NCBI GenBank assembly: GCA_014621425.1
Contig: JAANBB010000462.1
Coordinates: forward strand, 1 to 30,548
Source of the DNA: Cylindrodendrum hubeiense
Taxonomy: Eukaryota > Ascomycota > Sordariomycetes > Hypocreales > Nectriaceae
Direction of reading: 5' to 3'
DNA length: 30,548 bases
The notes below the pieces were generated by a model that worked only from the letters and a program-made list of their open reading frames with translations, searched no databases and was not told where the DNA came from. The translations under genes were made by a program, and so were the position numbers. This document shows positions 18,001 to 22,627 of the stretch, piece by piece; position 1 is the first letter of the stretch; each line of letters starts with the position of its first letter.

Positions 18001-19029
18001 AGCTGTCCCAGGCGCCCCGTTTTCAGGAGGGCCGGTGACGGCGTCCAAGGCTCCCCCTTCTGACCCGCCCCCACCTCCAGCCGACTCGAAAGGGATCGCG
18101 CCTCCAGGCGGGGGTCTTTCAGGCAGGGGTCTGCCATCTGGCGGTCTTCCAGCCTGGTTGGGAAATGGATTTGGCTCATTTTCATCGCCTCCTTCTAGGC
18201 CTATCGTCTGTCCAGCAGCGCCGATATCCGAAGGTGCAGGTGCTTGAATAATGACTGTACCAGGATTGTTGCCGTTCGGCTCAATCGTGGTTCGAATGGG
18301 CTCATTGAGTGACTGGGGATTTTCCGCAGGCTCAATGATTGTGACTAGTCCGCCTGGTTGTGTCGGTTGAAGCGTTATCCTCTGTTCAGGCTCGCTTGGC
18401 GGTGGCGGCGGCGGTGGAACGGTCTGGATGATCACTGTGCCGGGATCTGTCCCGCTTGGCGAGATGGTGAGCCAAACAGGTGTCGTGGTTCCCGTAGCAG
18501 ACGCAGGCAGCGGTTGAAGAATTGTCACCAATTCCGACGGATCGGAAGGCTGAAGCGTGACATCTTTTCCATCACCGAAGCCATCCTCTACAGGTGTTTG
18601 AACCATGAGCATTCCTGGAAACTTACCAGACGGCGAAACCACAACCATGACGGGGGCCGTGACGTTTTCGGGGCCAAGGTACGGCCTAATCACGATCAAG
18701 AGAGAACCGCGGCCGTTTGGTGGAATAATATAAGCATCATAAGTTTGAGTCTCAGCTGGCTCTCGCACAATGATGATGCCGATTTCATCCTCGTTCCCGG
18801 GAGGGATTGTGTGTGTGACTGGAACCCTCCCATGATAGGGCTTCTTGATAGTCACATACTGTTCAGGGGCTGCTAGAACAGGATACACCGAAATGTATGT
18901 GTAGCAGACGCCCTCGTACTGGTTATTGATCCCAAATATGGACTTGTCATCCTGGACCACTATGGAACCGCTGCTGAAGCTCGCAAAGCAAGCAAACAGC
19001 AGCCATAGCAGCTGGAGACAAGGCCGCAT
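1..19029 (-). CDS. Giant secreted Ser/Thr-rich mucin/adhesin-like surface protein, 3' end outside window
   Basis: One minus-strand frame of 6,343 codons starts at the ATG at 19029-19027 and leaves the window at position 1 still open; I read every codon and found no stop, frameshift or intron. The start is the first ATG after an in-frame TGA (19057-19059) and has A at -3. Residues 1-20 form a signal peptide (MRPC, then a Leu/Trp/Phe core). Residues about 60-265 carry five beta-strand repeats, 310-470 are Gly/Pro-rich, 503-1403 hold 29 copies of a V-G-N-T-D motif, and the rest is a Ser/Thr/Glu stalk that becomes nearly pure Ser/Thr from about residue 5444. Cys occurs only at residues 4, 14 and 42. 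The layout (secreted head, extended O-glycosylatable stalk) is that of fungal wall adhesins and mucins. A GPI signal would lie beyond the left edge and cannot be seen. An adhesion or surface-coat role is inference; no catalytic domain is visible. Confidence 0.88.
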   Translation of the reverse strand, partial: MRPCLQLLWLLFACFASFSSGSIVVQDDKSIFGINNQYEGVCYTYISVYPVLAAPEQYVTIKKPYHGRVPVTHTIPPGNEDEIGIIIVREPAETQTYDAYIIPPNGRGSLLIVIRPYLGPENVTAPVMVVVSPSGKFPGMLMVQTPVEDGFGDGKDVTLQPSDPSELVTILQPLPASATGTTTPVWLTISPSGTDPGTVIIQTVPPPPPPPSEPEQRITLQPTQPGGLVTIIEPAENPQSLNEPIRTTIEPNGNNPGTVIIQAPAPSDIGAAGQTIGLEGGDENEPNPFPNQAGRPPDGRPLPERPPPGGAIPFESAGGGGGSEGGALDAVTGPPENGAPGTATTLVAVEPAQGSGDGAGGPGGNGGSSGDGGDTNIEGSGSGDGDSGGGDSGGTGNSGGDGNSGGDGNSGGDGNSGVGIAGGGDGNESGSNDQSTTDRISSSKDSLGEGITTKPQPGNSPDTTTRRSGTRTRTITSGGKRTTTFTGTRKSRTSSTASKPAGDGFTIIGDTDTLDSPRATSTRGTRSSERLSTASSTRKSTEDGITIIGETDTSESEGATKTLFTSRSTKATQRPESVSSTAPDQVKTASSKAAGEGITVVGDSDTSESKGATATKTNSTPTATSSTVPTTAGGIDAVGNTDTSESEEVTKTSSIPVTTTGDIEVVGNTDTSESEGAGTTTSIPESASSTSVTTTGGIEVVGNTDSLVLAGGTNTKSIPVLTSFTATTTGDIEAVGNTDTSESEDASNTSSNSLTTSSTGEIDAVGNTDSSDSVRATSTHPNSETASSTASASSTEKIDAVGNTDTSESEDTINTTSISSMIPLAVTTSTGEIDAVGNTDSSESEGDTSMASTSSPTSSTGEIDAVGNTDSSDSAGDISTHYTSETVSSTASASSTGEIDVVGNTDSSNSEGVTNTNSTPETTSLTMSSTGEIDAVGNTDSSISEGGTNTNSTPVMGSSTSITTTGEIDVVGNTGTSESEESTSAIATTTTGNIDVIGSTDSSDSEGVTEMNSGSQRTTMETVSQGISSTTPDEENITNSNPETTSSTVTTTTEEIEVIGNSDSSGSERATKTTGTKTTEESDSVGNTDSSESGGSTTTTATTNTEEIDVVGNTDSSESQGSTSSFATTTGETDVAGNTDTSESGRSKTTTVTTNTEDIDVVGNTDSSESRVSTSLFVTKTGVIDAVGNTDTSEPGRTTTTSVTTTGEIDAVGNTDTSESEGASSSLATTTRETDAAGNTDTSKSEETTATEETDAVGNTDTSESNGATSSIATTTTGEIDAVGNTDTSGSEGPTSSIATKTTTEDIETVETTDTSKPEGAISSIATSTTGETDKAGNTDTSESEGTMSLITTTTTGYIETVGITDSSDSEGVTTTSFTPETESSRGTTTTGEIEIIGNTDSSASDGATETTSTPGSTIKSELSTSVSSSSSAQGIYDGSSTTGQTESTTVIDSTMENSTTMTIPNDSTEDSSSGSESTRSASESLGSLSIIGTIDNTESDASTTTSRVGDESSYSKENTETSTNMTDELPSSSVQTVFTEDETSTSSENTRKTDTGTPGSSTQTDGTATLTRTKPGDSSVYVQTATDTVDDTKTQSDVATSTSVTSVGEISASTENSSSGQVDTTDDNISSFSTKESETSQDGTSTDYVASTSLTEKEKSSLTTSASEQQSLAGTDITAVSSTEPEFSTGGGSESTTNGPLTSKTASREEDSDSTMFDDSSTTSVEDSTSDIGTASETTHVQSTESMNSDSISRTTSKESTGGTATQVQTAEGETVESTNSESLSTTVVAEDSITYTDTSSETTQKDSVEDTGSHSSTKIMSDESTTSADASSQTIEGESVSSVESNSSTERSDTSDRGDAFSTPSGPSTQESVGGTTSDSLDSTSILEQPNSSDSIESTNTSEFSIVGSTDMTTSNTPKGDSTDTAGPDSTSSDEPEATNTSDKSDTSTGDIQNTSTSNLEDTGSTELESKTTMGPKSDTSTEDLRDTSSGTTSERPGSTGQETTLSEQTATSDSTKSGTETDTVTGTESIPKISGENTESTSGTGSVTIAQDSTYSTGISQGTESETSSTTENISGNTDTMGPSATETTSSLLTGSNESNSSNMSTSSEDNTSGESGTATNKETTGAATSSGTSTQVNDSISIVGQSTTLESSETRSEVETTTAESAEITSQTSTNGASTESEGQSTDLETSPSESHEGTTDAESLTGNSEQITNTGSSTSDNVGSSETQSQEQSTGTASSTNQSEDQTTDIQSPVSASLGTDQSLSGSESTPHQSTETEPTATQTTGVESTGVESTETESNGSESTNIVATGNESSGSESTPDYSGEQTTVGSKTTSGTYSTQESANSTPVATSSEESSVAEDTTRSTRIIDESTTQEDSSDISVVGTTGPGTQQTTTAESSSSESTATQSTGEDESETTGQSTTSVTREDMTSTQTVDLSQTGTSVAESTASSTEGSVSGEPTTSSSMMQETSSNITPSETDETLTISEGSSRSLSDETYSASTTGRNMETTTSEESTTSVLEKSTTGAMDESSVSISDGTYTTLETSAGTESDSEQTSSTSPDSEESTKSTSDKTSSTRWSQEVSSTEQSEGSTSLETDSGQTTTSYQENTSTNDGSKSTSSASSGATVSDQQTIARETSTTADTSIVENSDTSSEGAETSQTSIGPSQSSDSVPQPTQETTNAGDTTQATSESQTMESETQTESTGGDAIPQASDSTSMSTEDSTDTMETSSAESQSVQETSMSVDTSTSDYTSSGTQEASETDSNTVQTETETENSTTSADTISIVGSLTESTATSDDNGSQTEQSGQSKETTASGTEVTNSEQSSIETSISEDSTALGGSTEEISNATGTLQSTTDSIPEGHSTTQEESIETSTTGSRTSENTTSTGQNIESTAESTSASNADTSQMQPTETSQDNSSTRTTEDSTNIQTEETTTQESTGKSPDDTSSFTETDSVSSSGESIMTEPTSDETQGAGLSTSPPSTQQEGDSSMTTRSEGGESTTATKMPTSGTQGSEELSTATPSIETSPGSDTSTSSQYESVASVTPTTGISDDMKSTTEELSGTTDTEFATSESTQGVSSTTTGEESTEGISVATQESSTTNTDMTQTVTEKSTMELDTSSVQTFSTQTTTASEEGPAESSSETVESSEISTVKSETTTEGIESTETNTSLTESEVTNQETTTSSEATGADKESTAKTDLTGSIDSTGTINPVTASDEASQASTASTDSNEATGTELESKTSSETTRTDTATGSMNPATTSVEASQENTISTEVTESGVGTTTLSETPGTVGTTGSINPMTASEGTSQDSTVSNDATGLTAESTTLSGSTGATTPLTESEATSLETAVSIESTSSEDEITPNGSLEETTQNSTGATDSTYGSATTSQTEYSTSRSPVSSENTESATNSGQPEGSSVIESAESSSEVSVTSSTTETDTESVGETTNPTQSDQTTQDTGISSETTRASESIEKTASSQAEESSTGSNTSTESPNSSSEDTSTGLATDTGTESTGPIMATSSPTQSGLTTEDSITAVGSTETTESTETTESTENTTSNQTEESTTGSNTSTKSQNSGSEYSSTGFITETDTESTGSVMATPSSTQSSSTTEDGITAVGSTEATQSTESPESTENTISSQTEESTMGSDISTESVNSTSEDKSTGLATGTETETESTGSVVATYSPTQSSPTTENSITAVGSTEATQSIDSTEGATSSQSEGLSMSTDTSTEIANSTTEDTSTGLATETKTETESTEDISSPTQSGSKTENSITVAGSSEPSKYTESTENTSWSQTDESTTGINTSTESVNSIPKDTSTGLATENETESTEDTFSLTQSGLTTEDSITGVGTTEEITSSQVEESTLSNSLPTESSGTAHETSTSEESTESAQEGTTSSLPESTADSTVSSEVTEGTVESTAPTESTEATQTVTTSSEAMESTQASESSQSSQETASISIATVTDQDSTSGSESGDSTESTEQSVGTSSVDLTQDSTSFSESTDSAQTTASGSDATETSTTGAETTKDSSSSGQQATETTEGTTSTQLTEMTSATTQNDTTEGVDTSSTGQSEGSGQSTDQSATDDSMTDETKTPQTTADESTTATDQSSTQQTTGTQEPTSQDTESTSNETSTAQQSTSESDRIETSTSIVTSQETGTTVSSFEETETETSVSTEDASTGYSSTETGNETPSSNLPSTELSSDGTSYEPSSTEDSSASGDISIVGSSTEAEAESGTSTRTDENSSETRNESSSTPNNTSSGTPIWVTSTGTSTQSENTAATASDETSVESDTTRETADIETSTDMDTTTGVLTTDETSGDTSTPTVTESNNSSPTDESSSGSSSTGSESESETMTTDTQSPTVTTTEQDASAQVEETETGTTTTNISSTQGTSLQSTDEQPSSESSNTEPTSQETGTEESTTESTSAENTISISLATDATTEIETSASFDSVSVIGSSDPATETSSSDSAGTTMEASSTDDPTVQPTTEGSSSSSSTTPLASQDTSVETEEPSTSSVETTAQDHSSPGSTAQQTNSEGTGTEPASIEEPTTTTPETGSPSTSSDQTNNVTSSNETGNDSTTSAEATPSESNPTTTNDDILSTTTSESEPGTEDLTSSTSETRSSSGLETPMSDSTIESIANTSSPESTEETTTSSPVDTTSQTVLETSSYSESDTITSMSSVDTSLFDSTAESSPSASLTESASESITETSSGHEMSTSNSIVDTTSSDSVANTSSDAVSETNLSDSASETIASASPTVDTSESTTESNSNLDTSSSTSLVDTTPSDSTTNTSSEDSTETSLSESVIETSSQITTLDTETISTFQDITDTAESIQKTTTESSSNVMNSETSASEYVSSSSSQEDSVKITETSQSTTTADQTSQDTTSSEDVTESSQPEESSTAESMPPSTSTWLTVSETESTFVTRSRTATETESASETETTFSKTDSKATTPQYSSTSQDDQTSEETTNQQSTQDTILEQTSTPDESATTLSTSVLQSSEKTETSTPNTSSTSDSASNSFSSDTTSASIDSTLRTSIRSTSVSDVTDTVEITSEATESSEITMETSQTTETLDMTSTEATESLDTSNTTEDQESTNGTSQTESSSTLNTQTSPESTPTADSTASADTGSSESNTETSLSDSATETSSSTSAFETSSSSVYETSSTIVETSFAETITEISSSTSASDTSLILDNTTSQSSSQISEDISSSSIETQSSQSDETSTAEITSTSSSTWLTVPTSTFITMQRTTTSEESTIEVKTTSSSTESDDMESTQDTVTSSTSTLTIPDTSFITRTSGSSTSDFMSTSEVQDNSISETDSFSTSQTESFSTSQSASTIESTLAMESSSSTESVFVSSDSSTSTLNTPSPSSDSSTSETSTSILEAPTSFSTSTVTSTSSDSTIQSSVSIEGQTTSTTSSEGTEISTSSDTGSSESSSTSQSLLETTSSSSSNVQIDNSSDSETTSSTSEESNSSQSSNQATSSSMSQTSNSNAIPSTSSTTDQSTSSDSTTSELASDSTSSISTTAATTTSSATVEPTSSSAVTSTTISSSSSPTTTSETSSETITPTTSSTAAEPTSSTTGTSTTSSSANSSMTSEEITNSTTTTSEDTISSTTSTSTASSSSSRTTTSEDMTRSETNSTTSSPGSSTTTSEDTTSSTTSTSTVSSSSSSITTSEYITSSATSSATSSTTSFLASSTTTSDDTTSSVTSSETTTSTASSSIATSTSTISSSTNEATTSSTTSSTTSSTTSSTTSSTTTSVTSSSIATSSTSTSTDQSTSTSSSATISPESITSSTMTSSSTTASSTSSTLDEPIATSSSTTSSIETSSGITTSSTSSTADGVTTTSSTTSSSTSSSSSTTTELSSTSSTTTSSSTTTSSSTTEPSSSTTSTTASATSTTSSSSTTSTTSSTTSSTSSTSSTTTSTTSSTDSSITTSTTSTSSSSTTESTTSSSATPSLTLPTSSSSSTSTTSTSPISTTSSSTTGSTSSSSTTSTTPTESTTSITTSSTSSITTSKTVSTSSSSDSSTATSTTSTTTSSTSTTSSTTSSSDSSTTSSSSTTSTTSSTTTSTTTTTSSTSTSTTSSTSTSTTSSTSSTSSTTSSSSTTSTTSTSTTSSTTSSSDISTTSSSTTTSTTSSSTTTSTTSTTSSTSTSTTSSTSSTSSTTSSSSTTSTTSTSTTSSTSTTSSIPSSTTVSTTSSSDSSTTTSTTSTSSSSITSSTTSTTSSSTSSSTISSTTSSSTSTSSTSTTTSSTTTSTSSSTTSSTTSTSTTSTTSSSTSSTTTSTASPTSSTTSTTTSSTTSTATSTSTSSSTTSPSTTSPTTSSSTSSATTTTTT
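469..762 (-). repeat. 99-bp direct duplication at 195-bp offset
   Basis: Positions 469-567 and 664-762 match over 99 bp with two mismatches (at 481/676 and 547/742). A further 24-bp copy of the end of the unit follows at 763. All offsets preserve the reading frame. This looks like a recent unequal exchange or slippage inside the Ser/Thr tract. Confidence 0.85.
1750..1806 (-). repeat. 12-bp minisatellite encoding (S-S-T-T)n
   Basis: The plus-strand unit gctagtagtgct is repeated 4.75 times without mismatch, in frame, coding alternating Ser-Ser-Thr-Thr. It is the purest tandem in the window and a likely site of length variation between strains. Confidence 0.92.
1981..2280 (-). repeat. Three imperfect copies of a 102-135 bp unit
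   Basis: Blocks aligned on plus-strand codons aga-aga-gga followed by tgt-gct-ggt-act-agt-cgt occur at about 2011, 2146 and 2248 (spacing 135 and 102 bp). They encode Thr-Ser-Thr-Ser-Thr followed by Ser-Ser-Ser and a Thr-Ser-Glu-Asp segment. They are frame-preserving and diverged. Confidence 0.65.
7460..8640 (-). repeat. Five tandem copies of a 222-246 bp unit within the stalk
   Basis: A recurring block anchored on codons for S-I-T-A-V-G-S-T-E starts near 7465, 7687, 7915, 8161 and 8401, with a degenerate sixth copy after 8641. Spacings are 222, 228, 246 and 240 bp, all multiples of three, giving protein repeats of 74-82 residues. Each unit also holds a Pro-Thr-Gln-Ser segment and a Thr-Ser-Thr-Gly-Leu-Ala segment. 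These are cleaner than the surrounding sequence, so the expansion is more recent. Confidence 0.8.
14824..17523 (-). repeat. 29-copy V-G-N-T-D motif array in the stalk
   Basis: I count 29 copies of a short motif with consensus G-E-I-D-A-V-G-N-T-D-T-S-E-S (residues about 503-1403). Most keep V/I/A-G-N-T-D; the four closest to the N-terminus read T-I-I-G or T-V-V-G. Spacing is irregular, 20 to 62 residues and about 31 on average, filled with Ser/Thr/Val/Glu-rich sequence. Copies differ by synonymous and conservative changes, so this is an old array. Deviant copies include 14881 (V-G-I-T-D), 15061 (V-E-T-T-D), 15781 (I-G-N-S-D) and 16081 (N-T-G). Confidence 0.85.
17779..17868 (-). repeat. 18-bp tandem repeat encoding a GDGNSG hexapeptide linker
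   Basis: Five 18-bp units, the last diverged, encode (S/G)-G-G-D-G-N repeats at residues about 388-417 of the giant protein. They sit inside a wider Gly-rich stretch (residues about 316-425) that also contains Pro-rich sequence. This is a flexible linker between the beta-repeat head and the Ser/Thr stalk. The DNA-level repeats are close enough for slippage. Confidence 0.8.
18235..18852 (-). repeat. Five beta-strand repeats in the N-terminal head
   Basis: Five copies of a degenerate unit of roughly 25-60 residues are readable near residues 64-91, 98-117, 122-146, 183-205 and 244-264. The best-kept core is I-x-P-x-G-x-x-P-G-T-V-I-I-Q (copies 4 and 5: ISPSGTDPGTVIIQ and IEPNGNNPGTVIIQ). Copies 1-3 are diverged (TIPPGNEDEIGIIIV, YIIPPNGRGSLLIVI, VVSPSGKFPGMLMV). 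Units of this look are common near the N-terminus of ascomycete wall proteins. Alternating hydrophobic residues suggest paired beta strands. A Pro run (P205-P211) separates copy 4 from what follows. Confidence 0.7.
18967..19029 (-). other. Signal peptide of the giant protein
   Basis: Residues 1-21 have one Arg near the N-terminus, then a hydrophobic core (LQLLWLLFACFASF) followed by small residues SSG. Cleavage is likely after residue 18-21. This directs the protein to the secretory pathway, where a Ser/Thr-rich chain would be O-mannosylated. Confidence 0.85.
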
Positions 19030-22000
19030 GATTGCAGCTGGATAACCGCGTTCGACATCAAGTTTGGTGTTATGGAGGTTGATCGTTGGACTGCAGAAAC
19101 GGTCGAGCGTCGACGGGTATGAGGTATCGTAAAAGGGTTATGAGGTCGCCGATCTTTGTGTTCATTTCACGCGACAGATGGATTGCAGGCGCGAGAGTAC
19201 TTTTAACAGTCACGCGTAATCTGGGTCTGTAATTTGAATTCCGTCGCAGACCAAAATACAGCCTCACAAAGGGATTGTTCGTCCCTACAAGCTGAATCCT
19301 TCAACCTAGCGGCCGAGCTAGCATGCCAGATTAGATGAGACTCGGGTTACAGATGCCGTTTCCCGTTTTTTTTTCTCGGGCTTTTAGTTAGCTTGGTCCA
19401 AACTTTGGCCAAAAGACCTGTCCAAAGTTCAGTGAGAACAGCCCAGCCTGTGCCACGAAGGCTAGGGATGATAGCTGGAATGGTTGTGTATCACTCCTTG
19501 AGGAGGGTTGGACACCCATGGTTGGATGTCTCACTTACCTCCCCACATTCGTGAGAGCACCTCAAATCAGCTTACGAATTATAGCTAACGGAATGCGATT
19601 TGTAGGGTCTTGCGTGGTCGTGTCTAACCAAGGGAGCGCCAAACGTGCGCAACCCAGCAGCGCACCCAGGCCGACGGTCCAACGAGGTTCGGCTACGGCC
19701 ACATTTGAAGTCTCATTGAGCACATGGCATATTCAGTATTTTTACGTCATGAGATGCACTTTTTGTAACAAATAGGTACTCAATCATCAAAATCTATCAT
19801 TATGGACCGAATGGACATGGTCAACGGGCGATGTTACTGCATAACTGCAAAGACAGTCTGCGGAACGAGAACCTCGGAGCGGAATTCAGAGTTATGCCAC
19901 TATCAATGATCTTGACTCTCACACCGGGGAGTTATTATGGATTATTAACACGTCATCATTGATGTTGGTCGCGCAAGTGTCCATTTGACGTGGCGGGATC
20001 GACCCGTGGTGGGCGGCTCCATCCGCCCACCTCTGACGCAAGCTCGGTCAAAACGATCCACTGTGGACGCCATTCATCGATCAATGTGGATGTCTTGATA
20101 GTAAAAGTCCGAAATCATCCATGGTCTGTGGATGCGCGGGAGCTGTTCCATATTCGTAAGCCGCTCCATGAAGTTGACGACCGAGATATCCAATGTCAAG
20201 ATCGAAGGCTTGAAATTTACTGCTCCAAAGGCAAATGCTTCATCTCCACAGGCCGCATCTCCGAGTCGAGTCATCACAAAATGGAGTCGCATTGCGTGGA
20301 CCAGACTAGAGCCGCGTCATACTCGGTCCTCAAATATCTGTACACCAGAACCAGACTCGACCAAGAATTGAGAACAGGAACTCTAAATTAAATCCGCTCA
20401 TCAGATTTGGAGCAATCACTCTACTTCAACACATTGCATAGACTCCGCAATTGTTCCCCCGCTGTTACTTGCCTTGAAGAGGCCGCGTAATCATTTGTTC
20501 ACATTCTGCGAAACTGAACGCGACTCAATCAAGAGTGTTCGTAGAAGTCTCATACCTCATTCATTTAGTCCTTATCTTTAACTAGCCAGTCGCAAGCGTC
20601 ATGTAGCAGCTCACTGGAAAGGAATTTTCGATGCATTTCCCTCGACCAGTCAAGACCACCAACTGAATCTGCAATCCGGATGAATATTGTCTGTGATAAG
20701 GCACTCTTTCCATATTAGTCATTCGACTGTTTTGGAGTTATCATTATCAAATGTGAGCTTGTTACCAACAACCCCCACATTCAGCGAGAGCAGGGCGTAC
20801 AAACTCATACGTAAAGCGACCTACCCTATTCCGGTGTCCTCACCTCCTAATGGCTATTCACGGTAGTCTAAATACACAGACGTACGTCACCCATTATACA
20901 GCCAACTTCCTCGTCTTTATAAACCGCCGCCACTACATTTCGTTGAGGTGGACAGGGATCTCGATGAACGTTTCAAAACTGTAGCGGGGTGCTTGGCCAA
21001 GGGGCTTCAATATCAGGCCAACTTCCTCATACAACCTGCTATACCTGCCTTCCGTGTCCCCGTTCTAGCTCACATGCGCCTTCATATCAGCGCCCTTCTT
21101 ATTATAGACCAGTAACGACCACTGCTTCTGAGTCCCCTTCCGTTTACACTTGCAGACACGGCTTACACTTGTAGACACGGCAATTGTCTACCAGATAGCC
21201 ATGTCCGGATCGAACCTCATAACGGATGTCGCTGGTGTCGTTAGTCGGTCTGTACTTTGCCACTCAGTTTCCAAACAACTGTGCCTGGAGCTCTGGCGAT
21301 CGAAAACAGACGAATAGTGACGGCTTCTTATCGGTGTGCCATCCTCTCAGAGGGTCTAGGCCGAGTTGATGTGGAAAAGTCATACGGGTTATCTGAGTAC
21401 TCGGCATTGGTATATGCGCGTAAAGAATACAGTGGGAAGGCCGAATGCTCCAGGCGGTGTGTGGTCTAGGCCGATAACCATCGTGTCTCTACGGATAGAC
21501 AATGCGTATCGAGGCACAAAACAAAACCAATAATATCGCACAGGCCAAATTGCAGGTACCAGTTGCTACTTTATGTGTGAGTCGGGGGGAATTATTAGAG
21601 ACAGGCCCTCAACATGCGAGGAGTGGCAGCACACGCGGGTGCCAATAATGCGGCGCCATCTTCATTCCATACTTCTACGAAATAGCCCTCTGGAAGCCAC
21701 GTCCCAGGGGATCAGTATGCACAATAAGCAAAGATTCGTGGCATCGTCAATTAATGTGATATTTTCCGGCAATTACTTTTGATGAGAGTCACGGCAATAT
21801 GGCCCGTTGTCCCTGCTTAGCTTCGGCTCTGGATGTCAAACTGTGGGAGCACTGCCAGATTGCACGCGGGGCTTCTTATAGAGATTAGCGATTTTGTTGA
21901 TCCCCAGCCCTTAGCCCAGAAGGGGATGGATTAAATACTCTAGGGTCGATTGATTGTTAGTGTCCTGAGACTTGGGCCGTGTCTAGAATTAGGACGAGGC

Positions 22001-22542
22001 GTTAGGTGTTCAGATCCCTGCATTCCAGATCAGATTGGCCAGGAGGAATTCCACACATTCATCATGCACGCGTACATTTTGACAGGCCATGGGGAAGTTC
22101 AATGCGTCTTATCAAGATCAGGGTCCCTAGCTGACATCCAATTCCCTAAATGGGCACATCTGTATAATTAAGACTTGAAGCGTCATTTCTCTGCCTCGAT
22201 TTTACTTTGGCTACTCTTCTACTTTTCTGCCCTGGTGCGAAAGATCCTTCATTGCGGCGAGATTTTGTGTGCCCCGCCAAGACTGTCGCAGCATCACCCA
22301 GTTGTTGGCAAACGCACGCCTTCAACCCCGCGCAGCCCTACCACCGCTTGGCATCGCCGAAGCCATCATTTCCATTACTCAATTACGCCGAATTTAGTCA
22401 GCAGTCAACGAGGAAATCCACAGCGAGCCGGCCCCCGCAAACCGGCCGATGACTCGGAGGCGCAACTCCGTCCAGAGCGGCATCGGCTACGGATACCGAC
22501 GGGAAAAGCTGCAAGTGGGGCGTCGACGATGCGCCGGCCGTG
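19030..22542. other. Gene-poor spacer with the upstream region of the giant gene
   Basis: I find no convincing gene in these 3.5 kb. The longest frames (133 aa plus at 19990-20391, 85 aa plus at 19518-19775, 72 aa minus at 20074-20292, 124 aa plus at 22175-22549) lack recognisable motifs and overlap one another on both strands. The first few hundred bases must contain the promoter of the giant gene; I see only a weak TTAAAAG on minus near 19200 and a run of nine T at 19366-19374. A TATA-like TTTATAAA at about 20917 has no gene attached. Composition is more AT-rich than the gene block to the right. Confidence 0.6.
21144..21181. repeat. 19-bp tandem duplication
   Basis: ttacacttgcagacacggc is followed directly by a second copy that differs by a single C-to-T change. 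It lies in the gene-poor spacer and has no evident function. Confidence 0.9.
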
Positions 22543-22549
22543 TATATAA
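22543..22549 (+). promoter_or_regulatory. TATA box of the DUF1989 gene
   Basis: TATATAA lies 79 bp upstream of the chosen ATG at 22628, within a GC-rich stretch, so it stands out. Its position argues for starting translation at 22628 rather than at the in-frame ATG at 22556, which would leave almost no 5' leader. Confidence 0.55.
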
Positions 22550-22627
22550 CTTCGGATGCCGTGCGTCCAGCACCAGTCTCGGGATGCAATATCTGAGCGA
22601 ACAAGCTGCCCGATATCAACCGCCAAG

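Noticed and set aside
17288..18247. Plus-strand Pro-rich 319-residue frame
   Set aside because: It is the antisense of the Gly-rich linker (Gly codons GGA/GGC read as Pro/Ser). It is a composition artefact.
20074..20292. Minus-strand 72-residue frame ending D-F-Y-Y-Q-D-I-H-I-D-R
   Set aside because: It looks somewhat protein-like but is short, lacks any family motif I know and overlaps plus-strand frames of equal length. I found no flanking exons.
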